5,923 nucleotides of DNA from Myxococcales bacterium (GTDB lineage: Bacteria > Myxococcota_A > UBA9042 > PHBI01 > JAAZYN01), in the NCBI GenBank assembly GCA_014239625.1, contig JAAZYN010000261.1, positions 1-5,923 of the forward strand. The letters are read 5' to 3'. The notes below the pieces were generated by a model. It worked only from the letters and a program-made list of their open reading frames with translations, ran no database searches and was not told the origin of the DNA. Made by a program: the position numbers and the translations under genes. Shown here one piece after another: positions 1-5,846 of the stretch. The stretch's first letter is position 1, and every line of letters starts with the position of its first letter.

Positions 1-99
1 TCAGCGCTGCGGATCCGCCGGTTGCAGCCGAAGGGCCATGAATGTTCCGGGCTAACCACCCACACATTTCAATCGTTTCCCTACCTAAGGAGCCTCACC
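1..99. other. Upstream non-coding segment / possible tail of a preceding gene
   Basis: This is the region before the first convincing start codon. Plus-strand frames 2 and 3 close at 53-55 (TAA) and 39-41 (TGA), so an upstream plus-strand gene could end in either, but too few codons are visible to choose. The frame of the first gene is open to the window edge, yet codons before 100 do not look like protein (no signal peptide in register). I see no clear -35/-10 pair. Confidence 0.4.
86..92 (+). promoter_or_regulatory. Shine-Dalgarno that sets the GTG start at 100
   Basis: TAAGGAG lies 7 bases before the GTG at 100-102. It selects this start over the upstream in-frame ATG at 22 (TTG-rich, no ribosome site), and the protein then begins directly with a signal peptide. 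Confidence 0.8.
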
Positions 100-1056
100 G
101 TGAATGCCAACCGATGTGTCCTGATGATGACCCCGTGCGTATTGATCGCAGCGTTGTCCTGTGCCGATGAGGTCGACGAGAGGTCGACCCACGCCGCCCC
201 CCAGGTCGGCAAGAAGAGCGCTGGCTCAGCGGTGGACGCGGAGGTGACCCTGGCGGATTTTCCCGACGCTCTCACGGTACACCTCAACGCCACTGTCGAC
301 GTGACCGATCCGACGAAGACCTACACCTCCCAGGTCAGCGAGCTCATCGCCATCGACCAGGTGTCCACCCACGTCAACGCGGTGGGTGTGGAGGTCGTTG
401 GCCGCGGCGAGCTGCTGCGCGTCGCCCATCGCGCCAGGGTGGAGGCCCTCGAGCGCGCCGCTCTCCATTGCGACGCTCCGCAGCCCAAATCGGGCAGCGT
501 CATGCTCTACACCGTGGGACAGCCCTTCATCGCCAACGCTCAGATGCAGGTGACCGTCGAAGCCCTGGTGGCCTGCCACGTCCCGGGTTCGATGTCCCCT
601 GCGCCCTGCTATCAACAGGACTACAGCTGGGGAATAGACAAGTACACGAACGCGCTGCTGCCGCCTCCAACAGGGTTGTTGTTGGACCTGTATCACGCCT
701 TGAACGCCCCCCAGTGTCACAAAGGCGAACTGTCCACCTGCCCGGACCCGAGCCACAGCCCGAACGCGAGCGCGCCTCAGACCATGGTCCTGCAGGAGGA
801 GCTGCTCATTAGGTACTGGCAGAGCCCGTACGCGCCGCCGGGGGTCTCCCAGACGTACACCGTCGCCGATCAAGCGACGTTGGTGAACGCCGTGGTGGCA
901 CAGAGCGTCCTCTTCGCCCCGATGTGTCCGTGTCAGACCGAGCGGGCGAAGGTCGGGCGCTTTCACGTCAGCGCGGACCAGGGGGCCTCCGCCTTGTTCT
1001 TTTGGCATACGCTCACGTTCCGTGCCAATTACTACTGCTGTGGCGGCTGCAACTGA
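100..1056 (+). CDS. Cysteine-rich exported (probable lipoprotein) protein of unknown function
   Basis: I do not recognise the family of this 318-aa protein. The N-terminus is a short export signal: a basic/polar start (VNANR), a hydrophobic stretch at residues 7-19, then ALSC with Cys21 as the candidate lipidated residue. The lipobox is imperfect because position -3 is Ala rather than Leu, so cleavage by an ordinary signal peptidase is an alternative. The mature part has ten further cysteines (124, 159, 170, 206, 214, 276, 278, 313, 314, 317), including CPC at 276-278 and a terminal CCGGC at 313-317, which suggests a disulfide-stabilised envelope protein. Residues 45-115 look like beta strands followed by a helix (RARVEALERAAL). 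No transmembrane segment, catalytic motif or known domain is visible. It converges on the next gene with a 27-base gap and no U-tract terminator. Confidence 0.8.
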   Translation: MNANRCVLMMTPCVLIAALSCADEVDERSTHAAPQVGKKSAGSAVDAEVTLADFPDALTVHLNATVDVTDPTKTYTSQVSELIAIDQVSTHVNAVGVEVVGRGELLRVAHRARVEALERAALHCDAPQPKSGSVMLYTVGQPFIANAQMQVTVEALVACHVPGSMSPAPCYQQDYSWGIDKYTNALLPPPTGLLLDLYHALNAPQCHKGELSTCPDPSHSPNASAPQTMVLQEELLIRYWQSPYAPPGVSQTYTVADQATLVNAVVAQSVLFAPMCPCQTERAKVGRFHVSADQGASALFFWHTLTFRANYYCCGGCN

Positions 1057-1083
1057 TAGCCGCGGCGCGCCACCCTCCGTCTG

Positions 1084-3117
1084 CTATCGCAGCCACATCC
1101 TGGCGTCTCCGCCGGTCGTCTGCCAGTGCGAGATCTCGCGCACCGTGAGCCACTCGCACGCGCCGGCGTGACCGTTGCCACACCCTGCCCGGGCGCTGGC
1201 GATGGCGCGGGGGACGTTGGCCGGCAGGCCGTCGGTGCCTTGGGACATGATGTTGGCGGCGTTCACGCAATATCCCGAGACGTCGAGGCTCTTGGCGCAG
1301 GCCACCGCGAACATGTCTCGGGCGAGACGCCCCGCGCCGGAATCTCGATAGTGAACGGCGAGCACTCCGCAGGCCTGGTGGGCCCCCTTGCCGGCGTCGC
1401 AGGTGGCTGCGAGCAGCTCAACCCCGGCTTTGGTCAGGGTCTTGTCGGGAGCCCGCATGCGGGCTCCCACGGCGGCGCAGGCAGGTCCTCGGCCGAGTCT
1501 GCAGGCTCTCTGCTGCAGCTCCGCGTACCTGGTGGGCTGCTTGGCGACGCCGCTGCCCACCAGGTACATCCTGGCCAGCGCCTCGCACGCGGCGCCATCG
1601 CCCTTGTCGCACTTGGCCCCCCGTCCGGCCACCAGGGCCTTCAGCAGGGCGATGCGGTTGGCGTCGTCGGCGGGGAGTCGGGCGGCGTAGCTCTCGCAGG
1701 CCCCCTCCGCGCCGGCCTTGCACAGCGCTTCGCAGGTCCCCAGGGGCACCTTGTTGGCCGCTGAGCACACGACGTCCAGGGCGTCGCGAACCATCTCCGA
1801 GGTCGACGCCGCAGCCACGGCCAGGTCCGGGTGGCGCGACGCGAGCGCGGCGCAGCCTGACCTGAAGCCTTGTCGGCACGCCTTGGCGATGAGCGTCGCG
1901 CCGCTGAGATCCTTGGCCTTGAGTCTCTTGAGGCCCACGTTGGTGCAGCCGACGAGCGATCCCATGCGGCAGGCCCGTTTGTCGTGCTCGGCGGCGCGCT
2001 CGAGGTCTTTGGCGACCCCTTTGCCGTGTTCGAGATAGAACCCGAACTCCGCGCACGCGTCAGGGTGACCGAGGCTGCAGGCGGTCTCCATCACGCGAGC
2101 GGAGTCTGACAGAGAGGCCGGGACGTCGGCACCTCGCGCATAGCGCAGCCCGAGCTGAAACAGCTTCCCACAGGAGCGTGGATCGTGGAGCTTGCAGCCA
2201 CGCGCCCAGGCGCTCGCCGCCGCCTTCGGGTCTCGGGTCGACGTCAGGTCGTTTTTGTTGCCCAGGATCCGGCAGCCGGTGAAGCCTCCGGCGTCGCAGG
2301 CTCGGTTCAAGAAGCGCAGGCTCTTGGGTCGGTCCTTCACCGCCCCGCCACGCCCCGCGCCGGTCAGAAAGCCTGCCACCGAGCAGCCGAAGGCAGCGCC
2401 CTTCTCGCAGGCCAACGTCGCCTCGGCGAACCCGCGCTTGTCATCGGGGGTGCGGCCGTGAAGCTTCGACAGCCACGTGTCAGCGCCGTATGCACACGCC
2501 TGCCAGACGCCGGCACGGCAGCCCTTGTCCCAATAGCGCGCGCTGGCGGGGAGGTCGGGTTTGGTGCCCAGCGCCTTGTTGTAGGAGAACCCGACCAGCA
2601 GGCACTGCCGCCCGTCGCCCCCTTCGCAGCCGAGCTTGTTTGCCACGATGGCGCGGTCCCAGGCTATCGGCGCGCCAGAACCGGTGCGGAAAGCGTCGGC
2701 CAGTCGAGCGCACTTTTGGGGAGCGTCGGCGCTGCATCCTCCGGACAGTCGGGCGGGCAGCTTGTCGGCCGGCGGCCCCGCCGGCGATCGGCTGGGCGCG
2801 GCGTCGGTGGGAGGATTTGACGGTGTCCGGGGGACCGCCGCCGTGGGGGCCGCCAGGTCGTCCACCGGGGGGGCCGCCCGCCCGGAGACGCATCGATGCG
2901 AGCTCTGCGATGAGGAGCCGTCGATCCGGATCTCGCCACGGCAGTCGCCATCTTTGCACACCGCTTCGTAGGTGAAGACCCCATCGCCCTGGGCCTCCAG
3001 CTTGATCTTCGTGCACCCCTGCTCTTCGAGGAGCGTACGGGCGCGCTTCTCGGGGTTGCCGCAGGCCGTGAGGAGCGGCGTGCCCAGGACCAACACCAGC
3101 GCGATTCTGCAGAGCAT
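1084..3117 (-). CDS. Sel1/Hcp-type cysteine-rich repeat lipoprotein
   Basis: This is a 677-aa predicted lipoprotein. Signal peptide: MLCRIALVLVLGTPLLTAC, a standard lipobox (LTAC) with Cys19 lipidated. Residues 22-78 form a small domain with four cysteines (35, 54, 59, 76) that I cannot name. Residues 80-124 are a Pro/Ala-rich linker. Residues 128-654 are Sel1-like helical repeats (typical wording: ACSLGHPDAC, YLEHGKGVAKD), about 36 residues apart, nearly all with a CX7C pair. In Helicobacter Hcp proteins such pairs are disulfides that pin the two helices of each repeat, so the protein probably forms an oxidised extracytoplasmic solenoid that binds other proteins or peptidoglycan-related ligands. 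The binding partner is unknown. The ATG at 3117 is preferred to the 40-residue-longer frame extension because it gives an immediate signal peptide and has GGGGTGA 5 bases upstream. 'Beta-lactamase HcpC-like' labels for this family should not be read as enzymatic activity. Confidence 0.92.
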   Translation of the reverse strand: MLCRIALVLVLGTPLLTACGNPEKRARTLLEEQGCTKIKLEAQGDGVFTYEAVCKDGDCRGEIRIDGSSSQSSHRCVSGRAAPPVDDLAAPTAAVPRTPSNPPTDAAPSRSPAGPPADKLPARLSGGCSADAPQKCARLADAFRTGSGAPIAWDRAIVANKLGCEGGDGRQCLLVGFSYNKALGTKPDLPASARYWDKGCRAGVWQACAYGADTWLSKLHGRTPDDKRGFAEATLACEKGAAFGCSVAGFLTGAGRGGAVKDRPKSLRFLNRACDAGGFTGCRILGNKNDLTSTRDPKAAASAWARGCKLHDPRSCGKLFQLGLRYARGADVPASLSDSARVMETACSLGHPDACAEFGFYLEHGKGVAKDLERAAEHDKRACRMGSLVGCTNVGLKRLKAKDLSGATLIAKACRQGFRSGCAALASRHPDLAVAAASTSEMVRDALDVVCSAANKVPLGTCEALCKAGAEGACESYAARLPADDANRIALLKALVAGRGAKCDKGDGAACEALARMYLVGSGVAKQPTRYAELQQRACRLGRGPACAAVGARMRAPDKTLTKAGVELLAATCDAGKGAHQACGVLAVHYRDSGAGRLARDMFAVACAKSLDVSGYCVNAANIMSQGTDGLPANVPRAIASARAGCGNGHAGACEWLTVREISHWQTTGGDARMWLR
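1156..2736 (-). repeat. Array of about 16 Sel1-like repeats with CX7C cysteine pairs (within the lipoprotein)
   Basis: Thirteen exact CX7C pairs are visible at residues 128/136, 164/172, 200/208, 237/245, 274/282, 308/316, 347/355, 383/391, 414/422, 466/474, 503/511, 539/547 and 646/654. Three variants are 451/462 (CX10C), 573/583 and 607/617 (both CX9C). The pitch between first cysteines is mostly 34-39 residues. The one break in register is at 451-474, where four cysteines fall within 24 residues. The repeats are diverged at the DNA level, so this is an old protein repeat array rather than a recent tandem duplication. Confidence 0.85.
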
Positions 3118-3122
3118 GACCG

Positions 3123-3129
3123 TCACCCC
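3123..3129 (-). promoter_or_regulatory. Shine-Dalgarno of the Sel1 lipoprotein
   Basis: Read on the minus strand this is GGGGTGA, 5 bases before the ATG at 3117. It supports that ATG as the start; an in-frame GTG two codons upstream overlaps the ribosome site itself and is less likely. Confidence 0.6.
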
Positions 3130-3208
3130 GTGACGTGTGGCGTTTCGGGAGCTCGTCGCCGGTGGCGGCCCGCCTTCGCTCGACCGCATCGTCGGTCCCC
3201 CCGGAACC

Positions 3209-3237
3209 GTTGAACACCGTGAGGCTGTTCGCGTCAA
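3209..3237 (-). promoter_or_regulatory. Weak sigma70-like promoter candidate for the Sel1 lipoprotein
   Basis: On the minus strand TTGACG (3237-3232) is followed after 17 bases by TTCAAC (3214-3209). The -35 matches 5 of 6 consensus bases and the spacing is ideal, but the -10 matches only 3 of 6. It would give a leader of roughly 85-90 bases. Chance occurrence is quite possible. Confidence 0.2.
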
Positions 3238-3341
3238 GTGGTGGGGGCGAGTTCGACGAGCTGCTGGCCTGGCGTGGCGCCTGTCGGCCTGGCCTCATGA
3301 GCGAGCTCGGACCGGTGATGATGGGGTGGTGCCCCGAGGTC

Positions 3342-3359
3342 CCTCAAGGGCCTCAAGGG
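3342..3359. repeat. Tandem 9-base duplication at the end of the small lipoprotein gene
   Basis: CCTCAAGGG occurs twice head to tail (3342-3350 and 3351-3359). The second copy contains the stop codon of the minus-strand lipoprotein gene (TGA at 3355-3353). It is probably slippage in GC-rich sequence; no T-tract follows, so it is not a convincing terminator. Confidence 0.7.
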
Positions 3360-3748
3360 GGGCTGGGGGGCAACGCCAGATGGACCGTCTCACCGATCAC
3401 GTCGCACTCACCCTCGATCACCTCGACTGCGCTCTGCACGGCGGTCGCGTGGCCCTCCCGGGATCCCGCCACGCGATACACGCCCGGCCGCTGAAAGGCT
3501 CCCTCGTGCCGACATGGCCGCGACTCGTCGGCCTCGGCGGGGAGCAACGTCTCCCAGTAAAGACCCTCTTGCGCGTGCACCACGGCGTCACACAGCGCCC
3601 CGTCCAGCCCATCGGTCACGAACACCACCAAGCCAGGCGCCGGCACGCCGCACGGCGTCTCTCCGGTGGCGCTGTCACAGGCGGAAAAGGCGATCGCGCT
3701 GGCGAGCACGAGCTGGGCAGCGATTGCGCGCACGACCGAATGCTGCAA
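3353..3748 (-). CDS. Small lipoprotein with carboxypeptidase-regulatory-like (beta-sandwich) domain
   Basis: This is a 131-aa predicted lipoprotein. Residues 1-24 are a signal peptide ending in FSAC (Cys24 lipidated). The rest is one small beta-rich domain with strands such as GLVVFVTD, CDAVVHAQ and the closing TVHLAL, and four cysteines (33, 53, 79, 115) likely to form two disulfides. The order 'VxVxD...CDAxVxA..., C...GxxxRPGxYxV..., ECxV...V.L' matches the stand-alone carboxypeptidase regulatory-like lipoproteins found in many copies in Myxococcota. These are not peptidases: the fold is a transthyretin-like sandwich and no catalytic residues are present. Its role is unknown, probably binding or structural on the cell surface. 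The start is TTG at 3748-3746, chosen because GGAGGTGA sits just before it. It is divergent from the sugar operon across a 38-base gap. Confidence 0.85.
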   Translation of the reverse strand: MQHSVVRAIAAQLVLASAIAFSACDSATGETPCGVPAPGLVVFVTDGLDGALCDAVVHAQEGLYWETLLPAEADESRPCRHEGAFQRPGVYRVAGSREGHATAVQSAVEVIEGECDVIGETVHLALPPSPP

Positions 3749-3751
3749 CAG

Positions 3752-3759
3752 TCACCTCC
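3752..3759 (-). promoter_or_regulatory. Near-consensus Shine-Dalgarno that decides a TTG start
   Basis: On the minus strand this reads GGAGGTGA, with 6 bases between GGAGG and the TTG at 3748-3746. It is the strongest ribosome site in the window, and the protein starting there opens straight into a signal peptide. The rare TTG codon is therefore well supported. Confidence 0.85.
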
Positions 3760-3777
3760 GGCGTGTCAAAGCACGCC
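3760..3777. promoter_or_regulatory. Inverted repeat in the divergent gap, possible operator
   Basis: GGCGTG (3760-3765) and CACGCC (3772-3777) are perfect 6-base arms around a 6-base centre (TCAAAG). The dyad lies between the TTG start of the lipoprotein and the ATG start of the sugar operon and nearly fills the gap. Position and symmetry fit a dimeric repressor site, but a 6-base arm in GC-rich DNA can occur by chance. Confidence 0.3.
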
Positions 3778-3786
3778 AACGCCGCT

Positions 3787-4800
3787 ATGGACAAACGACT
3801 CAAGTCATTACTTCAGAGCATGGGTGACCTCATCGAGGCCGGTGATCTCGCCGGCATCGACAACTCGACTGTCGCCGCGTTCGAGAGTGAAGTCGCTCGC
3901 CTCGGCGAGTGCGACCACGCCATCACCACCGCGAGCGGAACGCTCGGGCTGACGCTGTGCCTGGAGGCGGCGCGAGTCGGGCCGGGTCACGAGGTCATCG
4001 TGCCCGCGCTAGCCTCCTTTGGGACCCTCGCGGCGGTGATCCGGCGTGGCGCGACGGCGGTCATCGTGGACGTCGACCCCCGGCGCCTGACGATCTGCGT
4101 GGCCGCCGCGAAGGCCGCCGTCACGCCCCGCACACGAGCGGTCCTGGCGGTACACGCGCTGGGGATCTCCCCTGACGTGGCTGGCCTTCGCGAGGTCGTC
4201 GATGGGGCGTTCATCCTCGAGGACGCGACCCAGGGGTTCCCCGGACCGCTGCTGGGTGACGCGTCGTCGGTGAGCTTCTCCAGCGGCCGGCGCGCCGTCG
4301 TGCTCGGCGAGGGCGCGGCGGTGCTGACCCGGGACTCCTTTTTGGGTGAGCGCATTCGGCGTGCGGCCTGTCTGGGTCACGTAGGGGTTCGGCTCGATGG
4401 TCGCGCCGTTCAGCTGTCGGGCGGTCACGGCACCTTCGGGACGTCCGCCCGCATGCCGGCGCTTCAGGCCGCCTTGGGTCTGTATCGCTTGGCCGGCCTG
4501 GAGGCTCGGTTGACCGAGTTGCGCGAGGGCCTGAGCCGCGCCCTGGACGTCGCCGCGGAGCTCGGGCTCGATCTCCTGGGGCCCCCGCGGTTGCCGCTGG
4601 GCGCGTGTTTTCGTGGGCCCGCTGCCAAGCGCGAGCTGCTCGTCGAGCGTGGCTTCCGTGTAGGGCCCGCGGGGGTCTATCCAGCGCATCTCGAGCCGGC
4701 GGCGCTGCGCCATAAACAGATCCGGGTCTGTCCAACCCCACGGGCGGATGCGCTGGCGGTCGATCTGGTGACCGTCGACGTCGTCGGGTCTGGCGGGTAG
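3787..4800 (+). CDS. DegT/DnrJ/EryC1/StrS-fold protein lacking the PLP lysine
   Basis: The 337-aa protein has the fold-type I sugar aminotransferase pattern: TASGTLGL at 48-55 (cofactor phosphate region), HEVIVPALASFGT at 68-80, VDVDPRRLTI at 94-103, VHALGISPDV at 122-131, EDATQ at 145-149 (Asp146 for the pyridine nitrogen), SFSSGRR at 163-169, GEG at 174-176, ARMPALQAALGL at 221-232. Family members normally transfer an amino group from glutamate to a keto-sugar nucleotide. Here the Schiff-base Lys position holds Arg168 (Arg169 follows; one extra residue precedes GEG), the usual Asn of GxNxR is Ser220, and the C-terminal part is compressed, giving about 30-40 residues less than usual. It may be inactive, regulatory, or catalyse something else; the reading frame is intact, so decay by frameshift is not seen. 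The ATG at 3787 has no Shine-Dalgarno; GTG 3763 and ATG 3820 are in-frame alternatives. It leads an apparent operon. Confidence 0.88.
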   Translation: MDKRLKSLLQSMGDLIEAGDLAGIDNSTVAAFESEVARLGECDHAITTASGTLGLTLCLEAARVGPGHEVIVPALASFGTLAAVIRRGATAVIVDVDPRRLTICVAAAKAAVTPRTRAVLAVHALGISPDVAGLREVVDGAFILEDATQGFPGPLLGDASSVSFSSGRRAVVLGEGAAVLTRDSFLGERIRRAACLGHVGVRLDGRAVQLSGGHGTFGTSARMPALQAALGLYRLAGLEARLTELREGLSRALDVAAELGLDLLGPPRLPLGACFRGPAAKRELLVERGFRVGPAGVYPAHLEPAALRHKQIRVCPTPRADALAVDLVTVDVVGSGG

Positions 4801-4809
4801 AGTCGCCAG
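4790..4809 (+). promoter_or_regulatory. Intercistronic hairpin over the stop codon and weak ribosome site
   Basis: CTGGCG (4790-4795) pairs perfectly with CGCCAG (4804-4809), extendable by a G-U pair, leaving a six-base loop that contains the stop codon TAG and the only SD-like bases (GTAGAG) before the ATG at 4812. There is no T-tract, so it is not a terminator. It could tune translation of the dehydrogenase when ribosomes terminate upstream. Function is inference. Confidence 0.3.
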
Positions 4810-4811
4810 CG

Positions 4812-5846
4812 ATGACACGAATGCATGGTGGGATTGCTGTGGTCGGCGCCGGGTACTGGGGCCGTAACATCGTTCGCAATATCGCTCAGCTCGGTCGGCT
4901 CGCCGCGATCGTAGACAGCGACGCGAGCGTCCGTGCGCGCTTCGCGAGCGACTACCCGAAGGTGGTCGTGACCGGTCACCTGGACGAGGTGTTGGGCGAT
5001 CCGTCCATCGGCGGCGTGATGGTCGCCGTGCCTGCCCCACAGCACTATGACGTCGCCATGCGGGTCATCGAGGCCGGCAAGCACACCTATGTAGAGAAGC
5101 CGCTGGCCCTGCGGTTGGAGCATGGGCGCACGCTGGTGGCGCGGGCACGACAGATGGGGGTCCGCCTGATGGTCGGCCACCTGCTGCTGTATCATCCCTG
5201 CGTCCAGTACATCCGACGGGCGATCGACCGCTCGGAGCTGGGCGATGTGCTGTATCTGCACAGCCAGCGCGTGAACCTGGGGAAGGTCCGATCCGATGAG
5301 AACGCGATGTGGTCGCTGGCCCCGCATGACATCTCGGTGGCCCTGTACCTCCTCGACCAGACCCCAGCACGGGTGGCCGCGCAGGGGTTCTGCTATCTCC
5401 AGAAGGACTCCAACATCCACGACGTCGTGTTTTTGACGCTGTCGTTTTCGGGCGGGCAGGCGGCGCACTTTCACGTGTCCTGGCTCGACCCCCACAAGCG
5501 TCGTCGACTGACGGTCGTCGGCTCGGAGAAGATGCTGAGCTTCGACGACATGCAGGCCGCCGAGAAGGTGCGGGTGTATGACAAGGGGGTCGGGGTGCTG
5601 GACGGCCAGGCCTACGAGACCTACGCCGACCTGTTGAGCTTGCGTCAGGGGGACGTCGTCATCCCGCACATCCCCATGCGCGAGCCGCTCAGGGCGCTGT
5701 GTGAGGACTTCCTGGCGGTGGTGGACGAGGGCGCCGCGCCTCGCGCTGACGGTGCCGGGGGCGCGGCGGTCTTGGCCGTGTTGGAGGCCGCCCAGCGCTC
5801 GTTGTCCGCGGGGGGGCGCTCCGTCGATGTGGAGTGGGACGCGTGA
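4812..5846 (+). CDS. Gfo/Idh/MocA-family NAD(P)-dependent sugar dehydrogenase
   Basis: This is a 344-aa cytoplasmic oxidoreductase, full length for the family. The N-terminal Rossmann domain has GAGYWG at 12-17, an acidic residue after the second strand (VDSD, 34-37, favouring NAD), and the family EKP motif at 95-97 with Lys96. The C-terminal domain holds GHLLLYHP at 122-129, the NLGKVRSDEN stretch at 155-164 and WSLAPHDIS at 167-175 (His172, Asp173 as likely substrate/catalytic residues). This sub-branch is usually found beside a sugar aminotransferase and a hexapeptide N-acyltransferase and is expected to oxidise C3 of a UDP-aminosugar or uronic acid. The role parallels WlbA/WbpB, but I infer function, not orthology, because those proteins begin differently. 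It starts 11 bases after the preceding stop with only a weak ribosome site; an in-frame ATG at 4821 is an alternative. Its stop overlaps the next start (GTGA), indicating one operon. Confidence 0.93.
   Translation: MTRMHGGIAVVGAGYWGRNIVRNIAQLGRLAAIVDSDASVRARFASDYPKVVVTGHLDEVLGDPSIGGVMVAVPAPQHYDVAMRVIEAGKHTYVEKPLALRLEHGRTLVARARQMGVRLMVGHLLLYHPCVQYIRRAIDRSELGDVLYLHSQRVNLGKVRSDENAMWSLAPHDISVALYLLDQTPARVAAQGFCYLQKDSNIHDVVFLTLSFSGGQAAHFHVSWLDPHKRRRLTVVGSEKMLSFDDMQAAEKVRVYDKGVGVLDGQAYETYADLLSLRQGDVVIPHIPMREPLRALCEDFLAVVDEGAAPRADGAGGAAVLAVLEAAQRSLSAGGRSVDVEWDA
5831..5834 (+). promoter_or_regulatory. Shine-Dalgarno of the terminal acyltransferase gene
   Basis: GGAG lies 8 bases before the GTG at 5843, inside the last codons of the dehydrogenase gene. 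It supports the GTG as a real start coupled to the upstream stop. Confidence 0.55.

Larger units (their letters stand above)
3118..3352. other. Intergenic region between two minus-strand lipoprotein genes
   Basis: These 235 bases contain no gene I can support; the frames crossing it have no start with a ribosome site and no recognisable protein. It holds the ribosome site of the Sel1 lipoprotein, one weak promoter candidate (3209-3237, minus strand) and a short direct repeat GGCCTGGC at 3266-3273 and 3286-3293. The gap suggests that the two lipoprotein genes are transcribed separately. Confidence 0.6.

Noticed and set aside
226..1008. Minus-strand 260-codon open frame opposite the first gene
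   Set aside because: The plus strand has a clean Shine-Dalgarno, signal peptide and patterned cysteines; the antisense product looks like shadow composition.
1043..1063. Stem GCGGCT/AGCCGC at the convergent gene ends as an intrinsic terminator
   Set aside because: Only six base pairs with a nine-base loop and no T-tract on either strand; termination here may be Rho-dependent, but nothing shows it.
1084..3117. Beta-lactamase activity for the Sel1/Hcp-like protein
   Set aside because: That label comes from annotation history of Hcp proteins; no serine or metallo beta-lactamase motif is present.
2480..3298. Second minus-strand frame overlapping the Sel1 lipoprotein N-terminus, considered as a frameshifted piece
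   Set aside because: The lipoprotein is continuous from signal peptide to last repeat, so no frameshift is needed; this frame is Arg/Pro-rich with no domain.
3342..3375. G/C-rich tandem repeat and G-run near 3360 as a terminator or G-quadruplex
   Set aside because: No T-tract, and the G-runs lie in the Pro-rich C-terminal codons of the small lipoprotein; ordinary for such codons.
3137..3952. Plus-strand 271-codon open frame over the intergenic region and small lipoprotein
   Set aside because: It overlaps two better supported genes, has no ribosome site and reads as low-complexity Arg/His-rich sequence.
4009..5040. Minus-strand 343-codon open frame across the DegT/dehydrogenase junction
   Set aside because: Arg/Pro/Gln-rich shadow frame that crosses two genes supported by family motifs.
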